From an uncultured Prevotella sp. (GTDB lineage Bacteria; Bacteroidota; Bacteroidia; Bacteroidales; Bacteroidaceae), in contig CAJOCR010000010.1 in the NCBI GenBank assembly GCA_905236755.1, positions 93,002 through 157,001 of the forward strand: a DNA stretch of 64,000 nt, written 5' to 3'. The translations under genes and the position numbers were made by a program. The notes below the pieces were generated by a model. It did not search any database and was not told where the DNA came from. It saw only the letters and a program-made list of their open reading frames with translations. How positions within the stretch are numbered: the first letter of the stretch is position 1; each line of letters starts with the position of its first letter. Positions 51,644 to 60,889 of the stretch are shown in pieces.

Positions 51644-52684
51644 ATGAATATTCTAATCACCGGTGCTAACGGTCAACTTGGCCACTGCATGCAGAACATA
51701 GCAAAGCAGCATACAGAGCACAAATATATTTTCACTGATGTATGCGATGGTTACACACATCTCGACATCACCAACCTCGACGCCATCCGCAAGATGGTTG
51801 CCGAGCAACACGTTGATTGTATCGTTAACTGTGCAGCATGGACAAATGTAGATGCTGCCGAAACAGCTGGCAACATAGTAGAAACCCTCAACGCCAAGGC
51901 ACCAGAATATCTTGCTAAGGCAATGAAAGAAGTAGGTGGACTACTAATACACATTTCATCCGATTATGTCTTTGGTGGCGACCCATACAATACACCATGT
52001 CGTGAAGACCAGAAAGGCACACCAACAGGTGTTTACGGACTTACCAAACTTCATGGCGAACAAAACATTCAAGCAGTAGGTGGTTCATACGTTATTCTTC
52101 GCACATCATGGCTCTACTCAGAGTATGGCAAGAACTTCGTAAAGACCATGCTCAACCTCACAGCCACCAAGCCACAGCTCAAAGTTGTGTTCGACCAGGT
52201 GGGCACACCAACATACGCTGGTGATCTCGCAAACGCAATTGAAAGTATAATCAAAGATTACGTAAAAGACCCCTCCCAACCTCCCCTCGAGAGGGGAGGA
52301 GTCCCAACTGCCGAAAAACAGCAAGAAACGCAGCAAGCCAATAGCAAGTTGGTTAGCCCTTCCCCTTTGGGGAGGGATGGGAGAGGCTTTCCTTCAGAGG
52401 GACGGGGTGAGGCTTGTTACTCAAAGAGTGGCATTTACCATTTTTCTAACGAAGGCGTTTGTTCATGGTACGATTTCACAAAAGCCATAGCACTATTGGC
52501 AGGCAACACAGCGTGCGAGATTCTACCATGCCACTCATCAGAGTTTCCTTCCCCTGTCACACGCCCATCATACAGCGTGCTCGACAAAACAAAAATCAAG
52601 GAAACATTCAACCTCTCTATCCCCTATTGGCTCGACTCTTTGCGTAAGTGCGAGGAACATTTATTAAACGAGAAAAAAGATTAA
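51644..52684 (+). CDS. rfbD: dTDP-4-dehydrorhamnose reductase with in-frame repeat insertion
   Basis: 346 residues against about 285-300 normally. It makes dTDP-L-rhamnose, the last step of the pathway begun by RmlA. N-terminal Rossmann motif ILITGANGQLGHCMQ; VNCAAWTNVDAAE; HISSDYVFGG; catalytic YGLTKLHGE; and SNEGVCSWYDF near the C-terminus. Between IIKDYV (207) and SGIYHFSNEG (262) there are about 54 extra residues, low in complexity (KDPSQPPLERGGVP ... SPSPLGRDGRGFPSEGRGE). They come from two GC-rich palindromic repeats and their flanks (52265-52426). The frame is intact on both sides. Whether the enzyme still works is not known, but the insertion lies in a surface-loop position between substrate-domain elements. 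Confidence 0.93.
   Translation: MNILITGANGQLGHCMQNIAKQHTEHKYIFTDVCDGYTHLDITNLDAIRKMVAEQHVDCIVNCAAWTNVDAAETAGNIVETLNAKAPEYLAKAMKEVGGLLIHISSDYVFGGDPYNTPCREDQKGTPTGVYGLTKLHGEQNIQAVGGSYVILRTSWLYSEYGKNFVKTMLNLTATKPQLKVVFDQVGTPTYAGDLANAIESIIKDYVKDPSQPPLERGGVPTAEKQQETQQANSKLVSPSPLGRDGRGFPSEGRGEACYSKSGIYHFSNEGVCSWYDFTKAIALLAGNTACEILPCHSSEFPSPVTRPSYSVLDKTKIKETFNLSIPYWLDSLRKCEEHLLNEKKD
52265..52426. repeat. Palindromic repeats inserted inside rmlD
   Basis: First palindrome CCTCCCCTC, GA, GAGGGGAGG at 52280-52299, preceded by AAAGACCCCTCCCAA as in the intergenic copies. Second, looser palindrome CCCTTCCCC, TTT, GGGGAGGG at 52357-52376, followed by ATGGGAGAGGCTTTCC. The total of about 162 bases is a multiple of three. 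Confidence 0.85.
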
Positions 52685-52719
52685 TTCGTGGACACCTCCA
52701 CAATATATATTAATAGAAA

Positions 52720-54285
52720 ATGAACGAATTAGATAGAAGAAGAACATTTGCCATCATCAGTCACCCTGATGCCGGTAAGACAACACTTACAGAGAAATTC
52801 CTTCTCTTTGGTGGACAGATTCAGGTTGCTGGTGCAGTAAAGAGCAACAAGATTCGCAAGACAGCTACTTCCGACTGGATGGAAATCGAGAAGCAGCGTG
52901 GTATCTCCGTATCAACATCCGTTATGGAGTTCGACTACGAAGGTTATAAAATCAATATCCTCGACACCCCTGGTCACCAGGACTTTGCCGAAGATACCTA
53001 TCGCACCCTTACTGCCGTTGACTCTGCCATCATCGTTGTCGATTCAGCAAAAGGTGTTGAGGCACAGACACGTAAGCTCATGGAAGTGTGCCGTATGCGC
53101 AACACCCCTGTAATCATCTTCATCAACAAGATGGACCGTGAAGGTCGCGACCCATTCGATGTTCTCGACGAACTCGAACAAGAGCTCAACATCAAGGTAC
53201 GCCCACTCTCATGGCCTATCGGACAAGGACAGCGTTTCAAAGGCGTTTACAACCTTTATGAAAAGCAACTCAACCTCTTCACACCTAACAAGCAGCGTGT
53301 AACCGAGAAGATAGAGGTTGACATCAACTCCGACCAACTCGACAACACCGTTGGCGATGAAGCAGCAAAGCAGCTTCGCGACGACCTCGAACTTCTCGAA
53401 GGCGTATATCCAGAGTTCGATGTCGACACCTATCGTTCTGCCGAGGTAGCACCAGTATTCTTTGGTTCAGCCCTTAACAACTTCGGTGTGCAGGAACTTC
53501 TCAACTGCTTTGTAGAGATAGCACCAAGTCCACGCCCTACCAAGGCTGAAGAACGCATGGTTGAACCAACCGAACAGAAGTTCACAGGCTTCATCTTTAA
53601 GATAACCGCCAACATCGACCCTAACCACCGTTCATGTATCGCCTTCTGTAAGGTATGTTCAGGTCGTTTCGAGCGTAACAAACCATATCTCCACGTGCGT
53701 CAGGGCAAGACTGTACGTTTCTCCTCACCTACCCAGTTCATGGCACAGCGCAAGAGCACAGTAGAAGAAGCCTACCCTGGCGATATCGTTGGTTTGCCTG
53801 ATAATGGCATCTTCAAGATTGGCGACACCCTCACCGAAGGCGAAGACCTCCACTTCCGTGGACTTCCAAGCTTCTCACCACTACTGTTCAAATACATCGA
53901 GAACGACGACCCAATGAAGTCAAAGCAGTTCCAGAAAGGTATAGAGCAGCTCATGGACGAAGGTGTGGCACAGATGTTCGTCAACCAGTTCAACAACCGT
54001 CGCATCATCGGTACTGTAGGTCAGCTGCAGTTCGAAGTCATCCAGTATCGTCTTGAGCACGAATACAATGCCAAATGTCGTTGGGAACCAGTACACCTGC
54101 ACAAAGCATGTTGGGTAGAAAGCGATGATCCTAAAGAGCTTGAGAACTTCAAGAAGCGCAAATACCAATACATGGCAAAAGATGTAGAAGGTCGTGACGT
54201 CTTCCTCGCCGACTCAGGCTATGTCCTCAGCATGGCAAAGCAAGACTTCGAACACATCCGTTTCCATGAAACAAGCGAATTTTAG
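52720..54285 (+). CDS. prfC: Peptide chain release factor 3
   Basis: 521 residues. Translational GTPase: P-loop [12 protein letters not shown] (about 15-26), switch [16 protein letters not shown], and NKMD in [13 protein letters not shown]. Domain II and the RF3-specific C-terminal domain end [10 protein letters not shown]. It recycles RF1 and RF2 after peptide release. It starts 35 bases after rmlD on the same strand, so it may be cotranscribed despite unrelated function. Confidence 0.97.
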   Translation: MNELDRRRTFAIISHPDAGKTTLTEKFLLFGGQIQVAGAVKSNKIRKTATSDWMEIEKQRGISVSTSVMEFDYEGYKINILDTPGHQDFAEDTYRTLTAVDSAIIVVDSAKGVEAQTRKLMEVCRMRNTPVIIFINKMDREGRDPFDVLDELEQELNIKVRPLSWPIGQGQRFKGVYNLYEKQLNLFTPNKQRVTEKIEVDINSDQLDNTVGDEAAKQLRDDLELLEGVYPEFDVDTYRSAEVAPVFFGSALNNFGVQELLNCFVEIAPSPRPTKAEERMVEPTEQKFTGFIFKITANIDPNHRSCIAFCKVCSGRFERNKPYLHVRQGKTVRFSSPTQFMAQRKSTVEEAYPGDIVGLPDNGIFKIGDTLTEGEDLHFRGLPSFSPLLFKYIENDDPMKSKQFQKGIEQLMDEGVAQMFVNQFNNRRIIGTVGQLQFEVIQYRLEHEYNAKCRWEPVHLHKACWVESDDPKELENFKKRKYQYMAKDVEGRDVFLADSGYVLSMAKQDFEHIRFHETSEF

Positions 54286-54592
54286 CGATTAAGTTCTAAA
54301 CGGGCATGTCCGTTTAGAACCTAATCTATTGAAGATTGAAAATTGAATAATGAAGAATGAATGCCTCACGGCATTTATATTGATAAAACAAGCGCAAGTA
54401 ATTTTTATAAGCATAGGCGTTTTATTAATGCTTCTCCTCCCGTTGGTCAGAGGAACTTTTCAATATTCAATATTAATTATTCAATAGGAACGCAGTGAAC
54501 TCACAACACATAACGCAGCAAGAACGATGATGCCGTAGGCATTCATTATTCAATATTCAATATTAATTATTCAATAGTGAACGAAGTGAACG
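54286..54592. other. Gene-free 307-base gap with repeats
   Basis: After the prfC hairpin: ATTGAAGATTGAAAATTGAA runs, a CCCGTTGGTCAGAGGAAC copy (54439-54456), and two of three identical 29-bp repeats (54459-54487 and 54549-54577), each followed by GTGAAC motifs. No coding frame. Confidence 0.65.
54293..54320 (+). terminator. Hairpin after prfC
   Basis: GTTCTAAACGG, 6-base loop, CCGTTTAGAAC: perfect 11-bp stem 8 bases past the stop. No clear T run follows (CTAATCTATTG), so termination is likely but not certain. Confidence 0.6.
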
Positions 54593-55088
54593 ATGAAAGA
54601 CAATATTATTGCCACAAAAAGTGAGGACTTTGCTGTTAGGATTATTAATCTAAGCGAATACATGCTACAAAATAATCCTAGTAAAAATATTCAAAGTTTG
54701 TCAAATCAAATTTTGAGAAGCGGAACGAGCATCGCTGCTAATATTGCAGAAAGTAAATATGCGCAAAGCAAAAACGACCTCATAACAAAGCTTAGCATCT
54801 CCCTAAAGGAGGCAAGCGAAACATCTATGTGGTTAAGACTTCTAAATCGCACAAAATATATTTCTGACGATCAATATAACTCACTGCACAATAATATTGA
54901 TGAGCTAATACGTATGCTAACAGCAAGCATAAAAACTCTTAAAACAAACAATAGCAATCCATAATTGCTAAAGTGAGAGTACAAGAATATAAATAAAAGC
55001 ACTGCCGTACAAAATAACAGTAAAGGAAGTAAATATTTAAAGCGCATAGCGCTTCATTATTCAATATTCAATATTAATTATTCAATAG
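54459..55088. repeat. Three identical 29-bp repeats flanking the four-helix-bundle gene
   Basis: TTCAATATTCAATATTAATT followed by ATTCAATAG at 54459-54487, 54549-54577 and 55060-55088, all in the same orientation. Copies 2 and 3 bracket the gene at 54593-54964 and are each preceded by CATTA and followed by GTGAACG-type motifs. Confidence 0.9.
54593..54964 (+). CDS. Four-helix bundle protein (S23/IVP family)
   Basis: 123 residues, all helical. The family pattern is present: FAVRIINLSEYM, QILRSGTSIAANIAESKYAQ, DLITKLSISLKEASETSMWL. These proteins were first found encoded in 23S rRNA intervening sequences and are also scattered in intergenic DNA of Bacteroidetes; their function is unclear. Here the gene sits exactly between two copies of a 29-bp repeat, 16 bases after one copy, with no ribosome site. 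That suggests it moved as part of a cassette. Confidence 0.85.
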   Translation: MKDNIIATKSEDFAVRIINLSEYMLQNNPSKNIQSLSNQILRSGTSIAANIAESKYAQSKNDLITKLSISLKEASETSMWLRLLNRTKYISDDQYNSLHNNIDELIRMLTASIKTLKTNNSNP

Positions 55089-55097
55089 TAAAACGCC

Positions 55098-55625
55098 GTG
55101 AACGCCGTGAACGAAACCTGGTTTGCTATTAGATTATTCACGCTACGTCAGAATGACGTAGCTAATTACTTCAAGGAACAGGGACTTGAGGTTTTCATAC
55201 CTATGGACGACAACCATAAGGTACACCACATTCTGCGCCCTGTTGTACGCAATCTTATTTTTGTTAAAAAGAGCATAGAAGAAAAGGATTTTAAGCAGCT
55301 GGTAACCGATTGCCAATACAAGATTGCAGTAATCACCCGCAACCGCAACAGCCGTGAGTATGCCGAGATACCAGCAAAACAAATGGAAGAATTCCAAATA
55401 ATGTGCAATCCCGACCTTGCCATGACAAAATACATAAGCACCGACGAAGCACGACTAAAGAAAGGCACAACGGTAATTGTTACCAATGGTCCACTAAAAG
55501 GCCTCACAGGACGTCTTGTACGTCAGAACAAGCTCTATTATCTACTAAAAGAAGTACCTGGCTTGGCAATCCTGCTAAAAGTATCCCGTTGGTGCTGCAA
55601 GCCATGCACAGACACTCAGCTATAA
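55098..55625 (+). CDS. UpxY-family transcription antiterminator
   Basis: 175 residues. The NusG N-terminal-like domain begins ETWFAIRLFTLRQNDVANYF and the C-terminal KOW domain includes GTTVIVTNGPLKGLTGRLVR. UpxY proteins let RNA polymerase read through long capsular-polysaccharide operons and are normally the first gene of one. Here the next genes are a SusC/SusD operon with its own promoter, not a capsule locus. The start is a GTG at 55098, or GTG at 55107, lying in a GTGAACGCC repeat just after a 29-bp repeat copy; no ATG is available. It may be an orphan whose capsule locus was lost or separated. Confidence 0.88.
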   Translation: MNAVNETWFAIRLFTLRQNDVANYFKEQGLEVFIPMDDNHKVHHILRPVVRNLIFVKKSIEEKDFKQLVTDCQYKIAVITRNRNSREYAEIPAKQMEEFQIMCNPDLAMTKYISTDEARLKKGTTVIVTNGPLKGLTGRLVRQNKLYYLLKEVPGLAILLKVSRWCCKPCTDTQL

Positions 55626-55682
55626 ATGCGCGACAAAGCCGCTTCGCGTCATACCACAATCATGTTATCAACATAACAAAAA

Positions 55683-55743
55683 TATGGTAGTATAAATACC
55701 ACCATACTGGTATTGCCGTCCTTATAAAAGCATCGTACCTTTG
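55683..55743 (+). promoter_or_regulatory. Promoter and 24-bp palindromic operator of the SusC/copper-receptor operon
   Basis: Half-sites TATGGTnGTAT and ATACnACCATA with a 2-base centre make a near-perfect 24-bp palindrome (55683-55706). TATTG (55711-55715) and TACCTTTG (55736-55743), 20 bases apart, form the promoter. The palindrome ends 4 bases before the -33 box, a position suited to an activator or repressor. It does not match an operator that I know. Confidence 0.65.
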
Positions 55744-55805
55744 CAACTGTAAAACTATTAAAAGAACGTTCTTTAAAGTAAAAAGGTTAAAAAGGAAGAT
55801 AAGCG

Positions 55806-58800
55806 ATGCGAATAAAGAAAATTATTACAATACTTACACTACTGTTGCTACCAACAGTAATATGGGCACAAGACAATCTTGTCGGAGTGGTCACAGATGC
55901 CCAATCAGGCGAGCCACTTATTGGTGCAGCCATCAGTATTAACGGACAAAAGGGAACAGGAGTCGTAACAGATATAAACGGTTCTTTCTCTATTCATACC
56001 AACAGTAAAACTCCATTTGAACTAAGTGTTTCATATACAGGATATAAAACACAACAAGTGAAAATAGAGAACAGTCAAAAAAAAGTAAATATTCACCTCG
56101 AAGAATCAGTTGACTATCTTAAAGAAGTTGTTGTCGTAGGCTATGGCACACAGAGCAGAACACAGATCACAGGTGCCGTAAGCACCATCAAAGCCGATGT
56201 CTTTGCCAACACAACAGCAGCCACCCTTGACGGAGCATTAGGCGGACAGGTAGCCGGTCTGCACGTAACCAACGCCAGCGGACAACCAGGTGCAAGCAGT
56301 TCTATACGCATACGTGGTGGTAACTCTATAAATGCAAGCAACGAACCTCTTTATGTTGTAGATGGCTTCATCTATTTCAAGGATGCAGCCAACAACAGCA
56401 CTGGTCTGGGTGCTATCGAAAGCAGCCTTAATTCCCTGTCAACAATCAACCCTAACGACATTCAAAGCGTAGAAGTACTTAAGGATGTCAGCGCCACAGC
56501 TATATATGGTAGTCGCGGTGCCAACGGTGTTATCATCATCACCACAAAGAAAGGACATATCGGCGATAACAAAGCACGTATCAGCTATGGTTACAGACTT
56601 GGCATCAGCAACATAAGCAAAAGGCTAAACCTTCTGAACGCTTCTGAATGGGCACAATATCAAAAGACCTACTGGGGCAACAAAGCTGGATATTCCGATT
56701 CTGATATTGCTGCCTTAGGCAAGGGAACCGACTGGCAAGATGCCGTTCTTCGTACTGCTGCCCAGCAGACTCACGAGCTTAGCGTCAATGGTGCTACTGA
56801 AAAAAGCAGATATGCCTTCTCTGCCAACTACACCGACCAAGACGGTATCATACTCAACTCAGGCTTCCAGCGTTATAATTTCCATACCAACGTAGAATGG
56901 CAACTGCAGAAAGATCTCAACTTCGGTGTCAACATAACCTACGGCAGAAGTAAACAACGTGGCTTAACCACCAGCGAAGAACAGGTGTATAACTCATCAC
57001 CTTTCTCTGCAGGCATCACCAACAGCTTTGTATATGCCCTGCTCATGCCACCTGTCGTCAACGTATATAATGCCGATGGAAGCTACAATTTCAACAACCC
57101 ATACGAATATGCCTATTTCGCTATTGGCGATCATGCAGCCAACCCTGTTTACGACCTCAAGGAGAGCGTTGCTGAAAACATCAATAACTATCTACTCAGT
57201 AATATCTGGGTAACATATCAGTTAGGCGACTTCCGTCTGAAAGCCTCATTAGGTCTGAACTCCGAGAAGCTCACACAGAACTATTTCTCTGGCGCCTACA
57301 CCTCTCTTGGACTTGCCACAGAAGGTGTTGGAGGTGTTGGCAATCGTCAAACCGACATCTGGCAACAAGAATATACATTAGGCTATAATAAGGTTGTTAA
57401 CGACATTCATCAGATAGATGCCCTACTCGGCTATACCCGACAGACATCAACATCAACCTTTAGCAGCATACGTACAAATCACTTCACTAATGAGACCTTA
57501 AAACACAATAATCTGGGAGATGGCTCCGGCATCTACACCCCTAAAAACGGCATCAGTGAATCAAACCTTAATTCGCTTATCGCTCGTACCAACTACACAC
57601 TGTTAGACCGTTACAATGCTACCGCAACGTTCAGAGCCGACAACTCAAGCCGTTTTGCAAAAAAGCATCGCTGGGGCTATTTCCCTTCTCTTGGCCTTTC
57701 ATGGAACATAGATAAAGAGGCTTTCCTGCGCAATGCTAAGAAACTTGATTATCTTAAACTGCGCCTCTCGGGCGGTGTGGTTGGAAACCAAGAAATCAAC
57801 GACTATGCCTTCAGCACTTCCTACAACACAGGCTCATACGCTGGTTCGTCAAACTACAGCAAGGGAAATGCCGTTAACGACAATCTGAAATGGGAAACAA
57901 CAGCAAGCTATAACTTAGGTATAGACGCTGGCTTTGCCGACAACAGACTGAATGTCGTTCTCGACATATACTACAAGAAAACAAGCGACCTTCTCCTTGA
58001 TGTACCAGTAGGCTTCGCACAAGGCGTTACATCACAACTGCAGAACGTAGGCAACGTAGAAAACAAAGGTATTGAGTTTGCTGTCAACGGTGTGTTGCTA
58101 CGCAGAAAGAACATCAACTGGACACTCTCTGCCAACATCGCACACAACAAAAACAATATCAGCAGTCTGGGCACAGCCAAAGACATCATACAGGGAGCCG
58201 ACAACCAGCTTATCATTCGTCAAGGCGAACCATTAGGCTCGTTCTACGGATTAGAGTTTGCAGGTATTGTTCAAAAAGGCGAAGATGTCAGCAAGCTACC
58301 TGTCATCAACGGCATCACACCATCACCTGGCGACGCAAAGTTTGTTGATACAGATAATAACAATATCATCAACAACAACGACCGCAAGGTACTGGGCAGC
58401 ATACAGCCATCGATAACATATGGCTTTTCATCACAATTTCAGTATCGGCATTGGGACGCCTCAATAACATTCGCAGGAAGCTATGGCAACAAGCTGTATA
58501 ATGCCTTAGGCCGACGATTGGAACAAACAGGCGATTCATATAACGTACTTACAACAGTACTCGATTCATGGACACCTCAGAACCCAACAAACCGACTGGC
58601 ATTGGCAAGCAAATCACGTCCATTCTCATATATCGACAGTCGTTACGTACAAGATGCCTCTTATCTGAAGCTCAAGAACCTCACCATAGGTTATCAGTTT
58701 GCTCTTGCTGCTGCCGAAATAAGAATATACGCAACTGCTTCAAACCTTCTTACTATTACACCATACAAAGGATACGACCCAGAGGTCAGTGGTGGCACCG

Positions 58801-58859
58801 ACAGTGGTGCCTACCCCGCATCACGCACCGTTAGCTTTGGAATAAACATAACACTTTAG
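55806..58859 (+). CDS. SusC/RagA-type TonB-dependent transporter
   Basis: 1017 residues. Signal peptide (MRIKKIITILTLLLLPTVIWA), carboxypeptidase-like N-terminal extension (about 24-100: LVGVVTDAQSGEPLIGAAIS), TonB box and plug (YLKEVVVVGYGTQSRTQITG; SIRIRGGNSINASNEPLYVV; KDVSATAIYGSRGANGVIII), and a long beta barrel ending SFGINITL. It imports a ligand captured with its SusD partner. No substrate can be read from sequence. Context (downstream Met/His lipoprotein and a copper-type receptor) suggests a metal complex or peptide. First gene of the operon; ribosome site AAGGA. Confidence 0.93.
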   Translation: MRIKKIITILTLLLLPTVIWAQDNLVGVVTDAQSGEPLIGAAISINGQKGTGVVTDINGSFSIHTNSKTPFELSVSYTGYKTQQVKIENSQKKVNIHLEESVDYLKEVVVVGYGTQSRTQITGAVSTIKADVFANTTAATLDGALGGQVAGLHVTNASGQPGASSSIRIRGGNSINASNEPLYVVDGFIYFKDAANNSTGLGAIESSLNSLSTINPNDIQSVEVLKDVSATAIYGSRGANGVIIITTKKGHIGDNKARISYGYRLGISNISKRLNLLNASEWAQYQKTYWGNKAGYSDSDIAALGKGTDWQDAVLRTAAQQTHELSVNGATEKSRYAFSANYTDQDGIILNSGFQRYNFHTNVEWQLQKDLNFGVNITYGRSKQRGLTTSEEQVYNSSPFSAGITNSFVYALLMPPVVNVYNADGSYNFNNPYEYAYFAIGDHAANPVYDLKESVAENINNYLLSNIWVTYQLGDFRLKASLGLNSEKLTQNYFSGAYTSLGLATEGVGGVGNRQTDIWQQEYTLGYNKVVNDIHQIDALLGYTRQTSTSTFSSIRTNHFTNETLKHNNLGDGSGIYTPKNGISESNLNSLIARTNYTLLDRYNATATFRADNSSRFAKKHRWGYFPSLGLSWNIDKEAFLRNAKKLDYLKLRLSGGVVGNQEINDYAFSTSYNTGSYAGSSNYSKGNAVNDNLKWETTASYNLGIDAGFADNRLNVVLDIYYKKTSDLLLDVPVGFAQGVTSQLQNVGNVENKGIEFAVNGVLLRRKNINWTLSANIAHNKNNISSLGTAKDIIQGADNQLIIRQGEPLGSFYGLEFAGIVQKGEDVSKLPVINGITPSPGDAKFVDTDNNNIINNNDRKVLGSIQPSITYGFSSQFQYRHWDASITFAGSYGNKLYNALGRRLEQTGDSYNVLTTVLDSWTPQNPTNRLALASKSRPFSYIDSRYVQDASYLKLKNLTIGYQFALAAAEIRIYATASNLLTITPYKGYDPEVSGGTDSGAYPASRTVSFGINITL

Positions 58860-59147
58860 CGCGAAGCTAAATATGCGCGAAGCATAGCTTCGCTAAATGA
58901 AAATTACTTCCTTCGCCTTTATGTTTACACCAGCTACGCTGACAGCAAACGCTCAGTCAGTGACCGTTGGTTGAAAAATGATAAATGATAAAAAAGCGCG
59001 TAGCGCTTCAATATTCAATATTACTTCCCTTCGGTCAGTGACCGTTGGTTCAATATTCAATATTTAATAGTGCAACACCAATGAAGTTAACTTACTAAAC
59101 ATAATATATTTCAAATTGTTAAACAATTTATTTTAAGGAGAGAAATT
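58860..59147. repeat. Repeats inserted between susC-like and susD-like genes
   Basis: In 288 bases: GCGCGAAGC/GCTTCGC hairpins (58860-58893), an inverted copy of the 71-bp repeat (58903-58963), two GTCAGTGACCGTTGGTT copies (58957-58973, 59035-59051), AAGCGCGTAGCGCTT (58994-59008) and TTCAATATTCAATATT runs. SusC and SusD genes usually lie within a few dozen bases, so the gap has been enlarged. Confidence 0.8.
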
Positions 59148-60794
59148 ATGAAGAAGAAAAAAAATCTTATCATGTCAGCTGCCGTAGCAGCAACTTTGTT
59201 TACAGGATTAACATCATGCAGTAGTGACAATGCTGGCGACGGCAATCAAATCACAGATGTTAACGTAGTTCAGAACGACGCAAGTGCCCTTTCACTTGTA
59301 AATGGTATCTACAGCCACTGGCAGCCACTGAGCTCGTCGTTCTCGTTCATCATTGAGTTACAGTCAAACAAGCTCATTTCATTCGAAGGCGAAGAGAGCG
59401 AAGCAGGACCACTCAACAGTCGCTTTGAAGCTCAGGGAGACACTTGGTATCAGATAAAGATTTTCAATCACCTTCTATTAGGAATAGCACAGGCTAACGA
59501 AGCCATTGCATCTATCAACAAGTCGTTAGAAGAAAAGACCGTTTCACAGGCAGGATACGATGCTGCCGTAGGTAAAGCCAAATTCCTGCGTGCTCTGGCT
59601 TACCTTAAGTTAGCACAGCTTTGGGGCGAAGTACCAGTGTTCACCGAAAACGGAGGCAGCACCACCGAGCGCAAGTCTATCGATGAAGTGTTCACACAGG
59701 TAGTATCCGACTTTACCGAAGCCGAGAAACTGCTAAAAGACTTCGACGGCGATCCACGCGTACCATCAAAGCAAGCTGCACAGGGACTTCTTGCACGCAC
59801 ATATCTTGTATGGGGCGACAACCCATTAACAGCCGAGCAGGTAAGTGCCATTGCCAACACACAAACCGACCCAGAATTCACCACAACACCAAGCCGACTC
59901 GAGAAAGCAGTAGAATACGCTAATAAAGTCATCAACAGCGGTAAGCTTGCTCTCGACCCAGACTACAGTAAACTGTGGGGACGCGATTACGAAAGTAACA
60001 AACGAGGCACCAACGAGCACCTCTTCACTATTGCTCACGATGGCGACAAGTTCGATGCACAAGGCAATCACCAAACACACTGTTCATGGACCTTCCCATT
60101 CCAGAATGGTGAAAACGGACAGGGATACAGTCAGAACCACACCGAAGTTGCCGACGACAACCTCTACGACGACTGGAAAGCTGAGCAGCCTAACGACAAG
60201 CGTCTTAAGAAGACATACCTCACAAGCATAGTAAACCCAACCGATGGTAAGACCTATAAATACTATTCACCTGTTTACACACCTATCAATGGTAAGGGTG
60301 TTGACGAAAGCTATGACAATGCACAGAACCTCGAGATAACACAAAACTCTGTCGATCGTATCGAGATTCGTTATGCTGAGGTATTGCTCACTAAGGCTGA
60401 AGCGCTCGTGCAGCTTGGTCGCAATCAAGAGGCTGCCGAACCATTCAATCAACTGCGCACACGTGCAGGCATAGAGACAGTAGCAGCCCCTACCCTTGAT
60501 CAGATAAAGAGAGAGTGGGATTATGAGTTCACCTACGAGCAGTTCTCATTGCTCAACTCATACCGTTGGAAAGACCTTATCGCATCAGTTAAGAAAGTAA
60601 AGAACTACAAGCACTTTGCCAACGACTGGGAGTCAACAGATGATTACACCAGCGAAGAAGAAACATTCTTTACTAAGGTTCACAACCATCTGGTAGCAAA
60701 ATACAACAATGTGAAGGGACGTAACTATCGTCAGCCTATCCCATCAGGACTATCAGGTGAAAACCTGAATATCAAGCAGAACCCTGGATACTGA
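59148..60794 (+). CDS. SusD/RagB-type surface lipoprotein
   Basis: 548 residues. Lipoprotein signal with lipobox LTSC (Cys at about 24). A SusD-like fold: helical TPR scaffold (AAVGKAKFLRALAYLKLAQLWG, split as AAVGKAKFLRALAYL and KLAQLWG), a binding domain, and the C-terminal RIEIRYAEVLLTKAEALVQL and QPIPSGLSGENLNIKQNPGY ends typical of the family. It forms the lid on the SusC barrel at the cell surface and captures ligand. A good ribosome site (AAGGAG) precedes the ATG. Confidence 0.93.
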   Translation: MKKKKNLIMSAAVAATLFTGLTSCSSDNAGDGNQITDVNVVQNDASALSLVNGIYSHWQPLSSSFSFIIELQSNKLISFEGEESEAGPLNSRFEAQGDTWYQIKIFNHLLLGIAQANEAIASINKSLEEKTVSQAGYDAAVGKAKFLRALAYLKLAQLWGEVPVFTENGGSTTERKSIDEVFTQVVSDFTEAEKLLKDFDGDPRVPSKQAAQGLLARTYLVWGDNPLTAEQVSAIANTQTDPEFTTTPSRLEKAVEYANKVINSGKLALDPDYSKLWGRDYESNKRGTNEHLFTIAHDGDKFDAQGNHQTHCSWTFPFQNGENGQGYSQNHTEVADDNLYDDWKAEQPNDKRLKKTYLTSIVNPTDGKTYKYYSPVYTPINGKGVDESYDNAQNLEITQNSVDRIEIRYAEVLLTKAEALVQLGRNQEAAEPFNQLRTRAGIETVAAPTLDQIKREWDYEFTYEQFSLLNSYRWKDLIASVKKVKNYKHFANDWESTDDYTSEEETFFTKVHNHLVAKYNNVKGRNYRQPIPSGLSGENLNIKQNPGY

Positions 60795-60889
60795 TTTGCG
60801 CACGCCTATGGCGTGCTAAATGATAAATATGCGCGGCTTATGCCGCTAAATGATAAATGAAAAATGATAAAGGATAAAGGAAAAAAGTT

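Noticed and set aside
52265..52426. rmlD extra segment as a frameshift or pseudogene
   Set aside because: The frame is the same before and after, all catalytic motifs remain, and the length is a multiple of three.
54459..55088. 29-bp repeats considered as a CRISPR array
   Set aside because: Spacings of 61 and 482 bases, a gene between two copies, no cas genes.
55806..60794. SusC/SusD pair as a glycan-utilisation locus
   Set aside because: No glycoside hydrolase, sugar sensor or sulfatase is in the operon; the downstream genes look metal-related. The GH29 gene is 8 kb away with its own terminator.
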